Assembly: GCA_903813345.2 (NCBI GenBank)
Contig: CAIIXF020000012.1
Span: 26,796,184-26,860,183, forward strand
From: Owenia fusiformis
Taxonomy: Eukaryota > Annelida > Polychaeta > Sabellida > Oweniidae
Length of the DNA stretch: 64,000 nucleotides
Direction: 5' to 3'
Shown: positions 46,691-60,161 of the stretch, piece after piece
How positions within the stretch are numbered: position 1 is the first letter of the stretch
How the letters are laid out: each line of letters opens with the position of its first letter
Program-made: the position numbers and the translations under genes
Notes under the pieces: model-generated
The model's database searches: none
Seen by the model: only the letters and a program-made list of their open reading frames with translations
Told to the model about the DNA's origin: nothing

Positions 46691-47513
46691 CGGGTGTCCC
46701 AAAAAAAATGAGACACTTTTTGCCAAGTATTTTCTCGGCAACTGATGAACCAAATTGTTTGACAATTTGTACAAAGTAGCCCAGGAGTATCGTTAGTAAG
46801 GTACAGAAATATGACAAAGATCAGATAAATTTTATGCGAGTATTAAGAAATTCAAGATAGCATGTCAAAATGTCCCATACCAAAGCAATACAATGAGAAT
46901 TTTTATCTCGCGTTTGTACCAAAAATGGGAAGGAATTAGACAAGTGATTTCTCAGCAATAGATGAGCCAAATTATTTGAAAACTTTACTTGAGGCACTTA
47001 AGGGTATTTTCTGCTCGTGCTATAAATATGTAAGAGATTGGCTTCATATTATGTGTGTATTGTTGAATTAAAAATAGTATGTACAAATAACCAATATCGA
47101 TGTAAATCTCACTTATTAATCCTTTTCATGCAAATTACCTTTCCGTATTTATTCTTAACAATATCACCTCAAATGAATTTTGAGAATGAATGGATTTTGG
47201 ATATTTGGGAAGAATAAAATGAATTAAGTAGACATGACACACAGATAAGCTATTTTGACTTATTTACAAATGCTATCACCTGATAGCTGGTAGAAACACT
47301 GTAGAGGTCTCATCGCAGAGCTCCGGTATGGGGATATTTGACATGCTATTTTGAATCTCTTATTTCTCGGAGAATATTTACTTGATTTGTTTTATATTTG
47401 TACAACTTGCTAATGATAATCTCAGGCTAATTTGTACAAATTCTCAGTGAATTTGGTTTATTAGTTGCCGAGAAAATACTTGGCAAAAAGTGTCTCATTT
47501 TTTGGGACACCCG
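46691..47513. mobile_element. mariner-type long-TIR element (unit 3)
   Basis: Copy of 26375-27195; ends CGGGTGTCCCAAAAAA and its complement. Confidence 0.8.
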
Positions 47514-47730
47514 ATATATGAAATATATATATATTATTGATTTGTCGAAAACTTTACTGAAATTTTAACAATGGATGGTACTGAACAACCAAAATCTTCT
47601 TTTTAGAAAATTTAAATATTTTTCAGGGTAAAAATATTATCAATTGATGTTGGGAACCACTAATTTTCACCAAGAAGGAGTGCGATTCGTGCTTGGCAAT
47701 GTAGATCAAAATTTTTAAAATGTCCATATT

Positions 47731-47943
47731 CACACTACTATACCTAACACCTAGAAACGCATAAGATACTTTGTTTGTATATTGAATTGTAAATTAGTAT
47801 ATTTTTGAAAGTGCCTTAGTAGCATCTATTATTCAACCGATAAACCATTAATAAGGAACAGACAGATAAAAACAAATACACAATCATTACTAATAAGCCT
47901 AATGGGTTGCTCATGAACATCAAATGCAAGGTATAGTAGAGTG
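47731..47943. mobile_element. MITE CACACTACTATACC (unit 3)
   Basis: Copy of 27413-27630 between ATATT repeats. Confidence 0.75.
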
Positions 47944-48286
47944 ATATTAGTCTATGTTCCAAAAATCGAGGAATATATATGATCGTGAACTATAGGACCC
48001 ATTATTGACCGGGCTATATGTAATTCCTAGCCAAAGTGTAACGACATGCAACCTCCAGCCAAAGCAATGTTTATTAATATTCAACGAATGTCTTGTTATT
48101 TAAAAGCGTAAAGCTTTGAAATGAATACAAGTCAAAATAAACATGATCTATAATCTGACAATTCCATTGGAGCTCATTGATTCTGACACACATTCCTCTC
48201 TGTTACATCATTTAAGAAGGCGTGACTTACCACGAATTAAGAAAGAATTTAACAAGATGAACAATTACATATACAGTGTTTTTATT

Positions 48287-48462
48287 TTATTTCCCAAGTC
48301 GTGACGTAAATCTATGCTGTAGATCTATGCCAGATGTATCACTGCTTTCTAATAGTAAAAAAGGCCAAGGCGTTCCAGGTTGGCGCTGTCGAAGTGGGTC
48401 GATCCTTTTGATTCTGGAATCTTCTTCGTGAATATCGTCGATTAGAACAACATTTCCATCAT
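48287..48462 (-). CDS. Candidate terminal exon (unit 3)
   Basis: Full-length open copy of 6906-7090 with the same acceptor and stop. The differences are mostly amino-acid changing (E to G, I to L, P to R, K to S) and the C-terminus differs, as expected for relaxed constraint. Confidence 0.3.
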
Positions 48463-48560
48463 CTGGAAAAGACAAGTCAGCGACAATATTCGACTATACA
48501 AACATAAATCCAGAAATGTAAGTACATTCATTAATTTTCATGACATTTGTTTTATATATT

Positions 48561-48794
48561 TTAAATATATTGTGTCTTACCTATTTTGGTCAATATTGTA
48601 TACAAGCTAGGGTGGTTAATAAGCCACTTCACATGTAGCTTAAACGAAGTATAATTGTGCACTGACATACTTTTATCATGATTCTTAATGATTTTATGTT
48701 CAGGTACACTAAAACGATTATAATGATGAGAGAAATTGGTAACTCCATTCCATTGCAAAAATGCAATTGTTGAATAATAACTACAAGGTGTCAA
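48561..48794 (-). CDS. Conserved short open frame, unrecognised (unit 3)
   Basis: Copy of 7218-7415/28171-28422. Confidence 0.2.
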   Translation of the reverse strand: MTPCSYYSTIAFLQWNGVTNFSHHYNRFSVPEHKIIKNHDKSMSVHNYTSFKLHVKWLINHPSLYTILTKIGKTQYI

Positions 48795-49127
48795 ATAAAT
48801 ATGTTCTCCCCCCCTTAACTTTTGTACAAGTTTACATATTTTTTTCTTTTAGAGTATTCAGTTATTAGAGAGAATATCTAGTTTGATCCCCACATCTTAC
48901 TTGAAACTTCTGTTTTTATCAATTCTTTCATAGTCAATTGGCCAATCATCTGCCACATGTATGATTACATTTCATATTTTCAAACAGTTTTTATGCAAAT
49001 TGTAAAGCATCAAAGGGTCTTCTTAATACATCTCGGAAGGGTTGCGTTGGAATAATGTGTTCCAGTCTAGATTCTCTTTCCAGTAATAGGACATCCACCT
49101 GATCTTATAGGAACGCCCCCTATATAT

Positions 49128-50068
49128 TATTATGAGCTTTATTATACTTGTATCCCACATTTGGGCAAAGTGTACAGCTTAAACAGAAAAAAATGAAAAA
49201 GCTTAACTAATTATCTATATAGATATATATTTTGCTAGTATATTTAATATTATTCCCTCTGAATTAAATAGAAACATTAATTTATGTTCCACGTTATTCA
49301 TGTTTTCTAAATTTTGACAGTGTTTTTTTATTTTAGCAATGTAACTTGACCGAACATCTTTTAACTTATTGCATTCTAATAGGAAATGGCATTCTGAACC
49401 GGTTTTCTTGTTACACATTAAACATTTTCTTTCTTCAATAGGGATAATTGGTTTTGTGTAACGACCTGTTTCGATTTCTAATTTATGTGCGCTAATTCTT
49501 AGTTTTGTCAAGTTATTTCTGTCTATTTCATTTTTGATTAAATCCAAGTAGGGTTCCTTGTTCCATTTTGCTTTTATTACCTTATAAAACCTCAATTTAC
49601 CATTATTTGATTTTATTTTAGTTTCCCAAAATTGTATGTATCTATTTTCCAGTAATTTCTTAATTTCTCTTGGTTTTAAGTTTTAAGTTTAAATAGTTTG
49701 GTGAAGTACCATTGTAAATATATTTAAGTACATCATTGATGTGCGTGAGCCATGATTGTTTATTCATATCTGTCAGTTGTTTATCTACCTCAAGGGCTTC
49801 ACGTAGAAGCGAGTCGTTTCCTTTATTGTTAATATGATTAAGATATTTCATTTGTTGATAAAACAAAGAAATAAATAGTGGAAACCTACCTAAATCGCCT
49901 CGTGTAGCGTCATTACTGGCCTTTCTGTTAACACCGAGTATCGATTTCATAAATGATATATGAAGAGATTCAAATGTTATTCCATCATATCCCTTTTCTA
50001 ATGCCCATTGTGGGTCTTTTTTAATTTTACTCTAGTTTAAGATACCCGTACCCCATATATCAGATCCA
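49128..50068 (-). mobile_element. 5'-truncated LINE (unit 3)
   Basis: Between TATATAT repeats (49121-49127, 50069-50075). The same ORF2 tail is split by a 7-bp TTTTAAG duplication at about 49680, giving separate frames 49660-49950 and 49215-49595. It lacks the nested element of unit 2. Confidence 0.85.
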
Positions 50069-50075
50069 TATATAT

Positions 50076-51860
50076 GCTTGGGTCCATTGAGGTTGGGGCT
50101 ATTTGAAGGGTATTTGTCATTGCCAAAAAGTCAACATTTGATGATTTTAAAAGCTGTTATGTCAAGTGATTCCATGCATATTTGCAATATTTATGCACAA
50201 ACTGCCAAGACACCGTTCTTTAATTAAAGATACTACTTTTTGAAAAAAAAATTCCTTCCACTGCAATTTAATTTGGTACTCTGGGATTTTGATGTTAAAA
50301 TACACGGCGCACACAGATTTGACTGTAATCCAGTCCTCTAAAATCCCCTTTCCATTAATTTTGGATAAACAATGCCATCCTTCCTATTTCATTTGTGATC
50401 CATTTTAAATGGTCAAGTTTGGCCTAGCATGTATAGCTTCCCATTGGATCCCTCAAGTAACATAACAAGTGACTATTGAACTCAGAATTTGGAAAGAGTG
50501 ACTTTTTATTTGACCATAACTGTTATCAAAAGTATCGAAATGTACCAATATCCATAAGTTTATATTGCAAACTTTCAATTTTTATTTCAAGTTATACTTT
50601 TTATTCTGTTAAGTTCATTATTCAAATTTGGTAGGTGCTTTGACACCTCAATGAGGGTTAATTTGGTAAACAACATGTGGGATATCATGTCTTTATGTTA
50701 AAGATAAGAGGTGAGAACATATTTATTTGACACCCTGTAGTGTTCAATATCCATCAAACTGTCCTATATGTAGTACTAAGCTTCAAGGGAGTCTCTGATA
50801 AGAGTTTTTTGGCTCTAATCATCAAGACATGGACAATGTATGCTAATGAGTTGTAATAAAGTTGCCTATTTTACCCTTTTCTTGAAAACGGCCCATCAAA
50901 AAACCTTGTATCGTAACTGTTGACACCAGTAACATTACCAACAGGCAGCATATCACATGCGTTGTCTTCATTTTCTCTAACATAGAATAATAGGTGGGAT
51001 TAATTAACCGATACAACTATGTCAGATGTCTAATTTAATTTAAATGTGCACTGTAGTCCTAATGTACAGTTCTCATGATGACTAAATAATAAAATATATT
51101 GATTAGATATATGTTAACGGCTTGGTGTTAACGCTGTAAGATCAATAGTATTGCCCAAATCAGTCGGTCTGGATCCCACATGACAAGTAATGTCATAGCT
51201 TGGGTCTTTAGTTGTTGTTTCCCTGTCATTTCCTCCAAAAGAGTAGCCTCTAAAAAAACGCTAAAGGGGTCAGGTTAGGGGTTAGAAGAGGTGGGTCAGC
51301 GTTTAGATATAACTTTAATAAATTAAACATCATTAAGAAACAGTTAACTTTAAAATCTTAGAATATTCAAAGAAACGCTGTTATTAAATGCTCCAGACAA
51401 AAGGAAAATTAATGAAATCTTTTTAATTCCAAATATTCTCTCATAAACCAACTTCTTGGTGTCTAAATGATTTAATTCAACTATTGATTAAATAAACCCT
51501 TAATAAAATATATTTATAAACCCCAGAAGAAGTGAGTAGTTCTCATGATTTTGGGGTATATCTTGAACAATGAAGTTTTTTCCAGCTACAAAAACTAAAT
51601 TATATATATGACAAAATGACATCCTGTTTGTGAAAGAAACTGTAAAAAAACAGAAACAGAAACCTGACTCGCAATTCAATTAAATTATTCAAACATAGAT
51701 CAATTTAGGTAAGTAATCTGATAGGGATAAACGTTAAATTGGTCGCGAATGCCAAATGTCCCAGATATTGGTCGAGGTAGTTGCATTTGTGGTCTTTCAT
51801 ATGACATAATTTAAATCATTTGAAAGACTATAAAATAATCCAAACTTTGACATTGGAGTT
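50076..51860. other. Conserved non-coding unit sequence (unit 3)
   Basis: Copy of 8100-9776; no supported gene. Confidence 0.5.
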
Positions 51861-51920
51861 TAATGTATTCATTCCTCTTAAGTTTTTCTAGCGTCTGCTA
51901 ATAACTATGAATACACTCAC

Positions 51921-51977
51921 CTCGTTTCTTTGCAATAGAGTCAAATGTGAGTTGACACTTGGACCCTACGTTTGCGT
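51921..51977 (-). CDS. Candidate 57-nt internal exon (unit 3)
   Basis: Same splice signals as 9834-9890; one Glu to Val change relative to unit 2. Confidence 0.3.
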
Positions 51978-53039
51978 CTGTTTAAACTAAGTATTTCTGT
52001 GGTTTATAAACTATTCGAACGTCGTAACCTACAACTTAATTTGCGTCATCTATTATGTAGTCGTCTTGCTGCACGTAGCACTACCAGCTTGGGAAGTTTC
52101 AAATAAAACAAGTACAACACGTTTTTGATAGATAGGTTCGATGTAACTCTTCACTAATCATCTGAGATTAATTTCAAAATAAAGTGGTAAGAGCTTTTCT
52201 AAAAACATGTCAGCAATCGCCAGAGCGCGTTGAGAAAAACAAGCGATTTTTTTAAATTTTAGAACGAGTGTTTGCTTTGGTCTGGAATTTCACCAAATGA
52301 GAAGAATATACGTATTAATGGTCTCTTAGTTTGATCAAATCTTAATGATTCCACCATTTCTAATTCGCAAGTTTAGCTTTAGATTGTTTGATCAACACCG
52401 CGGAGCTTTGATCAAGCAAATAAAACAGTTTACTACCTGAAGTTGAATATATAAGATGATTGCTTAAGGTGTTCGTCATCGAATGGGATGTAATATGTTA
52501 CCCTAACATATGACATGGAAGAGAAACAAGTGAAACAATACTCAAGCCCATTATCCTTCGTTGCCTTTTTTAGCTCCGCAGCGTTTACAGGTACGTCAAT
52601 GATACGCTCCGGAGTGAAAGTAGCTGCGTTCGGTCGGTTTACTGTGCACTGTGAGTCCCAAATTCGCGATCAAATAAAATAACAACTTCCCTGCATTAGA
52701 AATAACCATCATAAAGATATTTTGCAATTTATGTCACTATATGTCACTTGTGGCATCCCGTATGCTGTTTTCTCGACGACATCACATATTTGCATATGGT
52801 AACATATTGTCTTAAAATGAAGCCCAACACTGCAATATTGATGTAAATATAATACAAGTATATGTAACCTTTGAAGGTTGTGAGGATGTCAAATGGCCAA
52901 CGTATGAATGCTGGCAAAATCGGAATCGTCCAATAGTTAACTAAAAAGGGAGTTCCTTCCAAAGGATGCATGTACGGATTAAAACTCAGTACCTTCTTGT
53001 AATCATGAGATTATTTGTAATGAACCAATTTTTTCCCCA

Positions 53040-54480
53040 AATGGAACACATGTGCATGTATATCCCAGCCTTACTACGCTGTTTGGAATATCTGAAATTA
53101 CTGCGTAATGGAAGTGTCTTCCAAATAGAACACATATGCATGTATATCCCAGCCTTATTACACTGTTTGGAATATCTGAAATTACTGCGTAATGGAAGTT
53201 TCTTCCAAATAGAACACATGTCCATGTATATCCCAGCCTTATTACACTGGTTGGAATATCTGAAATTACTGCGTAATGGAAGTTTCTTCCAAATAGAACA
53301 TATGTGCATGTATATACCAGCCTTATTACACTGCTTGGAATATCTGGAATTACTGCGTAATGGAAGTTTCTTCCAAATAGAACATGTGCATGTATATACC
53401 AGCCTTTTAACACTGCTTGGAATATCTGAAATAACTGCGTAATGGGAGTTCCTCCCAAATGGAACACATGTGCATGTATATCCCAGCCTTATAACACTGC
53501 TTGGAATATCTGGAATTACTGCGTAATGGAAGTTTCTTCCAAATAGAACACATGTGCATGTATAATCCAGCCTTTTAACACTGCTTGGAATATCTGGAAT
53601 TACTGCGTAATGGAAGTTTCTTCCAAATAGAACATGTGCATGTATATACCAGCCTTTTAACAGTGCTTGGAATATCTGAAATAACTGCGTAATGGGAGTT
53701 CCTCCCAAAAGGAACACATGTGCATGTATATCCCAGCCTTATAACACTGCTTGGAATATCTGGAATTACTGCGTAATGGAAGTTTCTTCCAAATAGAACA
53801 TGTGCATGTATATACCAGCCTTTTAACACTGGTTGGAATATCTGAAATAACTGCGTAATGGGAGTTCCTCCCAAATGGAACACATGTGCATGTATATGCC
53901 AGCCTTATAACACTGCTTGGAATATCTGGAATTACTGCGTAATGGAAGTTTCTTCCAAATAGAACATGTGCATGTATAATCCAGCCTTTTAACACTGCTT
54001 GGAATATCTGAAATTGAGTAATGGGAGTTCCTCCCAAATAGAACACATGTGCATGTTCCCATTGGAGTTAGAAGGTAAAACTTGACAGAAAATGTTATTA
54101 TGTCATAGGTAGTCCAAATCCAGGTGAACAAGGCTGAACTCAAAAATCAGCACATTCTGGACCACCCTATTGTATATAGCAGCCTTATTACACTGCTTGG
54201 AATATCTGAAATTACTAAGTAATGGAAGTTTTTTCCAAATAGAACACATGTGCATGTATATGCCAGCCTTATTACACTGCTTGGAATATCTGAAATTACT
54301 AAGTAATGAAAGTTTTTTCCAAATAGAACACATGTGCATGTATATGCCAGCCTTATTACACTGCTTGGAATATCTGAAATTACTAAGTAATGAAAGTTTT
54401 TTCCAAATAGAACACATGTGCATGTATATGCCAGCCTTATTACACTGCTTGGAATATCTGAAATTACTGAGTTATGGAAG
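53040..54480. repeat. 84-bp minisatellite array (about 17 copies)
   Basis: Units of 82-85 bp: CACATGTGCATGTATATCCC, AGCCTTATTACACTGCTTGG, AATATCTGAAATTACTGCGT, AATGGAAGTTTCTTCCAAAT. An interruption at 54055-54170 matches the flank of the founder copies (11150-11260). Because 84 is a multiple of 3, both strands stay open (up to 243 residues at 52986-53717 minus). These are repeat artefacts, since unit 1 and 2 copies have no such protein. Confidence 0.9.
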
Positions 54481-54544
54481 TTCCTTCCAAAACTTTCTTA
54501 ACTGTATAACCTTGATGGAACATTTTTCCTGTATCATCTCTTCT

Positions 54545-54590
54545 TTATTGAAAATTCCTTTTTGAGATGAGGTTCTACCCCAATAGGGCA
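54545..54590. other. Deletion junction and empty TIR-element site
   Basis: At about 54545 the sequence jumps from the equivalent of 11517 to that of 14470, removing the exon, SGNH-like and mariner region. Just after it, CCCCAATAGGGC is the unoccupied target of the element at 14508. Confidence 0.8.
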
Positions 54591-54717
54591 TAAGCCTATA
54601 AAATGTGAAACAAATCCTCAACCGGTGAGTTATCGCCCGGACAAATGGACGAACGGACGGGCGAACGGACGGCTTTCCTATATTCCACTCGAACTTCGTT
54701 CGGTGGAATAGTAGTCC

Positions 54718-55622
54718 AATTTACACTACACACAGCATTCCAATACGATTTGGCTACATTTTACATTACCATTTTCAAGACGTCTTAGGAAATAAGGTAG
54801 AGTTTACACCTGTTTTCCCAAAACGTCTTAGAGATATGTAGGTATACATGTAAAATTAAAAAGCAGTTCAGTACTGGTTGAAGGACGGTTCAGTCAATAT
54901 AGCTATTCCTTTCCTGCTTCTATACTTTGTACCCGACTTTGTACTAAAGAATGCATCGGTTTCCGAAAAATATGTCCTAAAGACAGCATTGTTAAAAGCA
55001 TGAAAGAGAGCAGGAAGATTTTTTGCATAAATTAGAATTAGGATCGCCAGGTAAATAAGTTCTTCTCAATAATTTTGGGATGATATTGGGAACAAGGCAT
55101 AAGACAAAATAAAAGACCATGCGACATATGTAAATGGAAAGATTCAAATGTTTCGTTCGGTGCAACGCAAAAAACGGGCTAAGAGTGCTTAGCTAAAACC
55201 AGTTGATTTACACTCGCTTGTATATAGACAATTCAGTATTCTGTATGAATTTTTTGCTGAATCTTTTACTAAAAAGATATCCTGATTTCTGATTGGACCC
55301 GAACCCTCCATTTCCCATTGGATTACATGTTGGGAATGACGATTTTCAAAAATTCATCAAATTTATCATCAATTTTCGACCTACTGTAATTGAGGAAAAA
55401 AATTGAGAAAATTTGGAGGTATTGCAAATCAAGTCAAGTTACGTTTCCATTAATATTATAAGTTATTTCATCGCCGGTTAAGTAAATAAAAAGAGTCTTT
55501 AACATGTAGTTCAATGGGGGAGCTAAGGTTGCCAAACTTATGGAGGGGAGTGTACATGACATTTGTAAGACGTTTTAACGCTAAAACGTTTTAGCTAAGA
55601 CGTCTTAGCGCGCTAGTGTAAA
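54718..55622. mobile_element. CTAARACGTYTTAG palindrome element, rearranged (unit 3)
   Basis: Equivalent of 15502-16212, but the middle (16045-16145) is replaced by about 340 bp of unrelated sequence (55218-55557, ATAGACAATTCAGTATTCTG). The right-end palindromes (55570-55610) remain. Confidence 0.6.
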
Positions 55623-56602
55623 TACAGTGATTCTAATATAACTGGCAGACTGGTGAACAATGAAAACCAGTGACTCAATCAGTCATGGTATCCAAAACAT
55701 GACCCCTTTCACTGATTCATCAGTCAGGGGCGTCAGGGGGCGACTTTTGGGTTTGGATGGGTCGTGCGCAAAGCGCTCCACACGCTCGGGGGACATGCAC
55801 CAATAAAACGTTCAAATTTAGACCCCCTCTTGTGCATTCTGAACAAATTTGAGCACAACATTCCCAATAATAAAAACAAGAAAAAATTGTGTTTTTAGGA
55901 AACTTAACTTGACTTCGTTGACTAAAAAAGGTGGACTTTTACTAAAATATACATTTTGCACTAATTCTTCAACGTATTTACATATTGTATGGGTTCCTGA
56001 GAAACTATACATGGTATAGAATTAAATATAATATGAGAATTATGAGATGCTTGATGTACACGAGATACTGACATAGCATAATTTCTGTCATTATTACAGT
56101 TTGACTTTAATTAGCTCCAGAGCTTTCAATTCAAGGCTAGGTTTCAAATCTAAAAAAATCTGGGAAAGGGGGGGGGAGTGGTTGATGTTATGTTTGAAAT
56201 GGCAATCTTTGGCAGCCCTTGCTCTTCTAAAGAAGATAATATGACTAAAATTACTTAGGAAAGTCTACATCCTGACATCAAACATCACTAGACTAAAAAT
56301 GTATGACTATATGACTCCCACAGTACAATCTTTATCAAATGGTAAGAAATCTTTACTAACACGTTAAATGATTGCAAAGGTACCCAATGCACATTCCATG
56401 GTATAGAGCTAGAGTATATTTACTTTGGAGGTAGATGCAGAATCTAAATTATAAAAAATATGTGCTTATGGAAATGTAATTCCACACAGTAAAACATCGT
56501 ACTTTTAAATATTCATACATTCAGAAAATAACAAATGGAACAACACAATATAATTCAAAAGAAAGACGTTTTCTGTAAAGCTTTTGTGCCTAGCCCTAAG
56601 GG

Positions 56603-56866
56603 GTGTATTCGACGGTATTACCCCTGCTCTGTTGTCTATATTACGATTCGAACATGAAAACTCACCACAATGTTTCGAATATTCATTATGGTCCGCCATT
56701 ACTACGACCCGCCGTTATGACGTCACAAATTACACGTATTACCAGGGATATTCTTCGCAAATATACCCCGGGTGAAATGTTGACTTTGTTTACAGTTTAT
56801 AGAAGGCGTGAATACAGTCATGTTCGAATATTAATGGAAACATTTCACATCTTGGGCAATCTATGA
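56603..56866 (+). CDS. Conserved short open frame, unrecognised (unit 3)
   Basis: Identical to 41606-41869 in protein. Function unknown. Confidence 0.25.
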   Translation: MYSTVLPLLCCLYYDSNMKTHHNVSNIHYGPPLLRPAVMTSQITRITRDILRKYTPGEMLTLFTVYRRREYSHVRILMETFHILGNL

Positions 56867-58176
56867 GAGAACCCTGGATGGACAATCTCCCTCTCTCAAG
56901 CTGACATAGCCACATCTGATACAGCTGATTTCTTTATAAAAGTTAACCATCTCGCACTAACTTGCAGACCACATCAAATTACTGTCTTTATATTCTTGCC
57001 AAAAAAGCCTGTGAGACGCATTGTTTGTGTTGTGATCTAATTGATGAATAACCTCAGTTTGAGTTGGGTGACTGGGTGAAAAAACAGTCCCAGCTGAATG
57101 GCTCTTCCCAATTTAAGTTCTGGTGGATGATAATGGATCTTAAACTTTAAAAAGGGCAACTTCAGCCTATACAAAGATACCCTTTCTGAGTTGTTGCCAT
57201 GGCTTTTTATACTCAATCACACCAACTAGTCGAGATGAGTACCAGTTAATATCCATTGCATGAACCAATTTAACGCAACACACCCTTCGTGAATTCATCA
57301 AGGGAAACTTCACAGTTGCTAAAACAACAAGGCATATGACATGAACGAAATCATACCATCGAAAACCCTTCAAAATGGCCATCAGAAAACAAGATGACTG
57401 CCCGAAAGTTAACCAGCTCTAGAACTACTATCATGTGTGTGAATTTGGAGAAATTATGATGAGCAGTTTTCCTGAAACCCCGATGACAAAAAATGGGATC
57501 ATCAAGCCCAAGGTAACGGTCAAGTCATCATGACGACTACTACATGTAGTGTATAGTAACGTTTCTCAAACATGTGCCTGAACCATGAGCAGAATATTGA
57601 CTGGTTAAGGGGGGTAGTGGTGCCATAGGCCTCCTGGATAACCATATTGCAGTAAGATAATGGATGGTGGCAGGCCCAGAGATGGCACGGCGAGTGTCTG
57701 AATTTGAGTACAGCCTAGAACATTAATGATGTCGGTGCCTTGATAGGAGAAATCCAATCAGAATAATGATTGCAATTTTTTTGCCAATAGTTCATTGCAT
57801 GTCAGCACAATAGTGGTGATTTGAGGTACATTTCAACATGAAAATCAAGCATATCCATCATCTTTATCACAGAATGGCATAGTCACAAGTGGAACAAAAG
57901 CAGATCTCTTGACACCATTAGAGAACCTATAAGCATGACAGCAGATACCTCCTCCAAATGTTTAAGTTATAATTTCGATGGCGCTGTAACCATACATTTT
58001 GTCCCCACAAATGATGCGAAGAATCTCCACGAATATGGTAACAAGATATTCAACAAATACATCCATGATCAACTCAACAATGCCATCCATCTAGATATTG
58101 TCTTGGACAGTTATGAAACTACATGTAACAGTTTAGAGTATGGTATAAGAAATAAGAGAGGAAAAGGTAAAAGGAG

Positions 58177-60161
58177 CAGAGCTGTCAAGTGTCCCGCGAA
58201 TGGCGGGATTATCCCGCGAATTCGATCAAAATTAGGCTAATTCGCGTGTCCCGCAATGTCCCGCGAAGTCACGCAAATGTGGCTTTCGACCTCCGCGAAT
58301 TTCCGAAATTGTTGCAATCCCCTATATGGTGATTATCTTATCTTATATAAGAAGCTAAGTTTTTGCACTTTTGAGGAGTAAAGTTTACCTAATTTCAAGT
58401 ACCTAGCATGCTGTTGTTTGGTATCAAAATAAAGAGGAAGGGTTCAACTTTCATTTTAATTACGACAATAGGGATGTAGGTCACAAATAGTTCCAACGTT
58501 GGCCTTTTTACTATCCGTGTGGCCTTCATCTCAGAACTGAACAAATGTTAGCAAACGCGAGTTACAATAAATGGACGCTGATATCTAGAAAGGCATCGTG
58601 GTAATCCACGCCCTCTCCATCTCTATCCTTCTGCAACAGAGAGAGATGCTATGAGTATCAGAATGCTAGAAAGGGTTTGTAGAAAAAACCGGGTACCGGG
58701 TAGTAAATCCTCCATGCTGGGTTCAAACTTGGTACCCGGTACCCGGTCAAAAAACGGGTACCCAAAAAATGAAAAATACGAATATACGAGTATAACATAA
58801 TTAGATTATCAGAAAACGTGTAAGATTTGTTTTGAATTTACAAAAATGTATGTAACATCCTTCAAAATTGAGCTAGAAGCTTCAAATAAAAAGCATATTT
58901 TAAGGCTCTTTTCTTCCTCTATCGTCATGAACATATTTTCATTGGTTATGTTCACGTACCAACATACGAACTCATTGAAAATAGAGTAAAATTGATTTGT
59001 CTTGTTATTCAAATCGTCTTACAATGTCATTGGCGTAGCCAGGAGAGGGTGTGATGGTGCGATCGCACCCCCTCCCCCTTCATTACCAATGGAAATATGA
59101 CCATGATGATAGAGGAAGAAAAGAGGCTTAAAATGCTTTTTATTTGAAGCTTCTAGCTCAATTTTGAAGGAAGTTACATTTTTGTAAATTCAAAACAAAT
59201 CTTACACGTTTTCTAATGATCTAATTATGTTGTATATTCGTATATTTCGTTTTTTGGGTACCCGGTTTTTCGACCGGGTACCAAGTTTGTCTACGTAAAG
59301 TTTATTTATATTATTAATTGCATTACATTTACATGTACATATTTATATTTACATTTACATGTACATAAATAAGAATGAAGGAATAAAAAAAAGAAGTTTG
59401 AACCCAGCATGGAGGATTTACTACCCGGTACCCGGTTTTTTCTACAAATCCTATCTAGAAAAGTAACCTCATTCCCTATAATTTGATGTAGATTAATCGA
59501 ACCCCTATATCATGGGCTTTCAATTGAAAGCCCATGCCTACAGTATGGTAGTAATTAGTCACGACGCCAGAAGCAGAGAAGTGCAAAGTAGTGTTCCAAA
59601 TTTTTGAATTTCGTGTTAGATTACGATACCCACACCTCAAGCATGGTTTTTGTTTTGATAAATTACAATAAAGTTTAATAATATTTCTATGCGTATTTTG
59701 TGAAATTATGTTGACGTTTATTTAAGTTACAATGTAACGGTGCATTATATTTGATTAATCAGTATCTGAAAGTTTGATTCAAGTACTTTTACACGCTTTT
59801 ACATTAGTCCAAATCACGCAAATCCCTTGAATGTCCCGGGACATCCTGCAAATTTAGGTGGATGTCCCGCGAAATCCCGCAAATTTAGGGCACTTTTTCT
59901 AGAAAATCTGTCCCTCTATGAAGTTTTTGCTGGTAAACCTGTTAACTGTCCCGCAATTAGGGTGTTTGTCCCTCGAATGGTCCCGCGAAATCCCGCGAAT
60001 TTGATAAAAAAAATTGGCCTATAAGCGCAATCACGCAAATCCCTTAAATGTCCCGCGAAATCCCGCGAATTTAGTAGATGTCCCGCAAAATCCCGCGAAT
60101 TTTGGGCACTGGGTCTAAAAAATCTGTCCATCGAGAAAATCTTTGGGGGTTGACAGTACTG
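58177..60161. mobile_element. hAT-like element with CCCGCGAA array (unit 4)
   Basis: Copy of 3027-5012 between AAGGAG repeats (58171-58176, 60162-60167), about 99.5% identical, including the nested foldback at 58666-59458. Confidence 0.85.
58666..59458. mobile_element. Nested foldback element (unit 4)
   Basis: Copy of 3516-4308; its arms are slightly better matched to each other (GGGTACCGGG and CCGGGTACC restored). Confidence 0.75.

Larger units (their letters stand above)
42379..57403. repeat. Segmental duplication unit 3 (shortened, chimeric)
   Basis: This is a head-to-tail copy with internal losses. The region equal to 11517-14470 of unit 1 is missing, with the junction at about 54545, and the element at 14508 is absent. 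The first 400 bp match units 1 and 4, while from about 42925 the sequence matches unit 2. The 84-bp minisatellite is expanded at 53040-54480. Confidence 0.88.

Noticed and set aside
52986-53717. 243-residue minus-strand frame of 28-residue repeats, and similar frames on both strands at 53003-54565
   Set aside because: Produced by an 84-bp minisatellite whose period is a multiple of three; both strands are open and other units contain only one or two copies without a protein.
53040-54480. CRISPR-like regular repeats
   Set aside because: The units are contiguous 84-bp repeats with no unique spacers.
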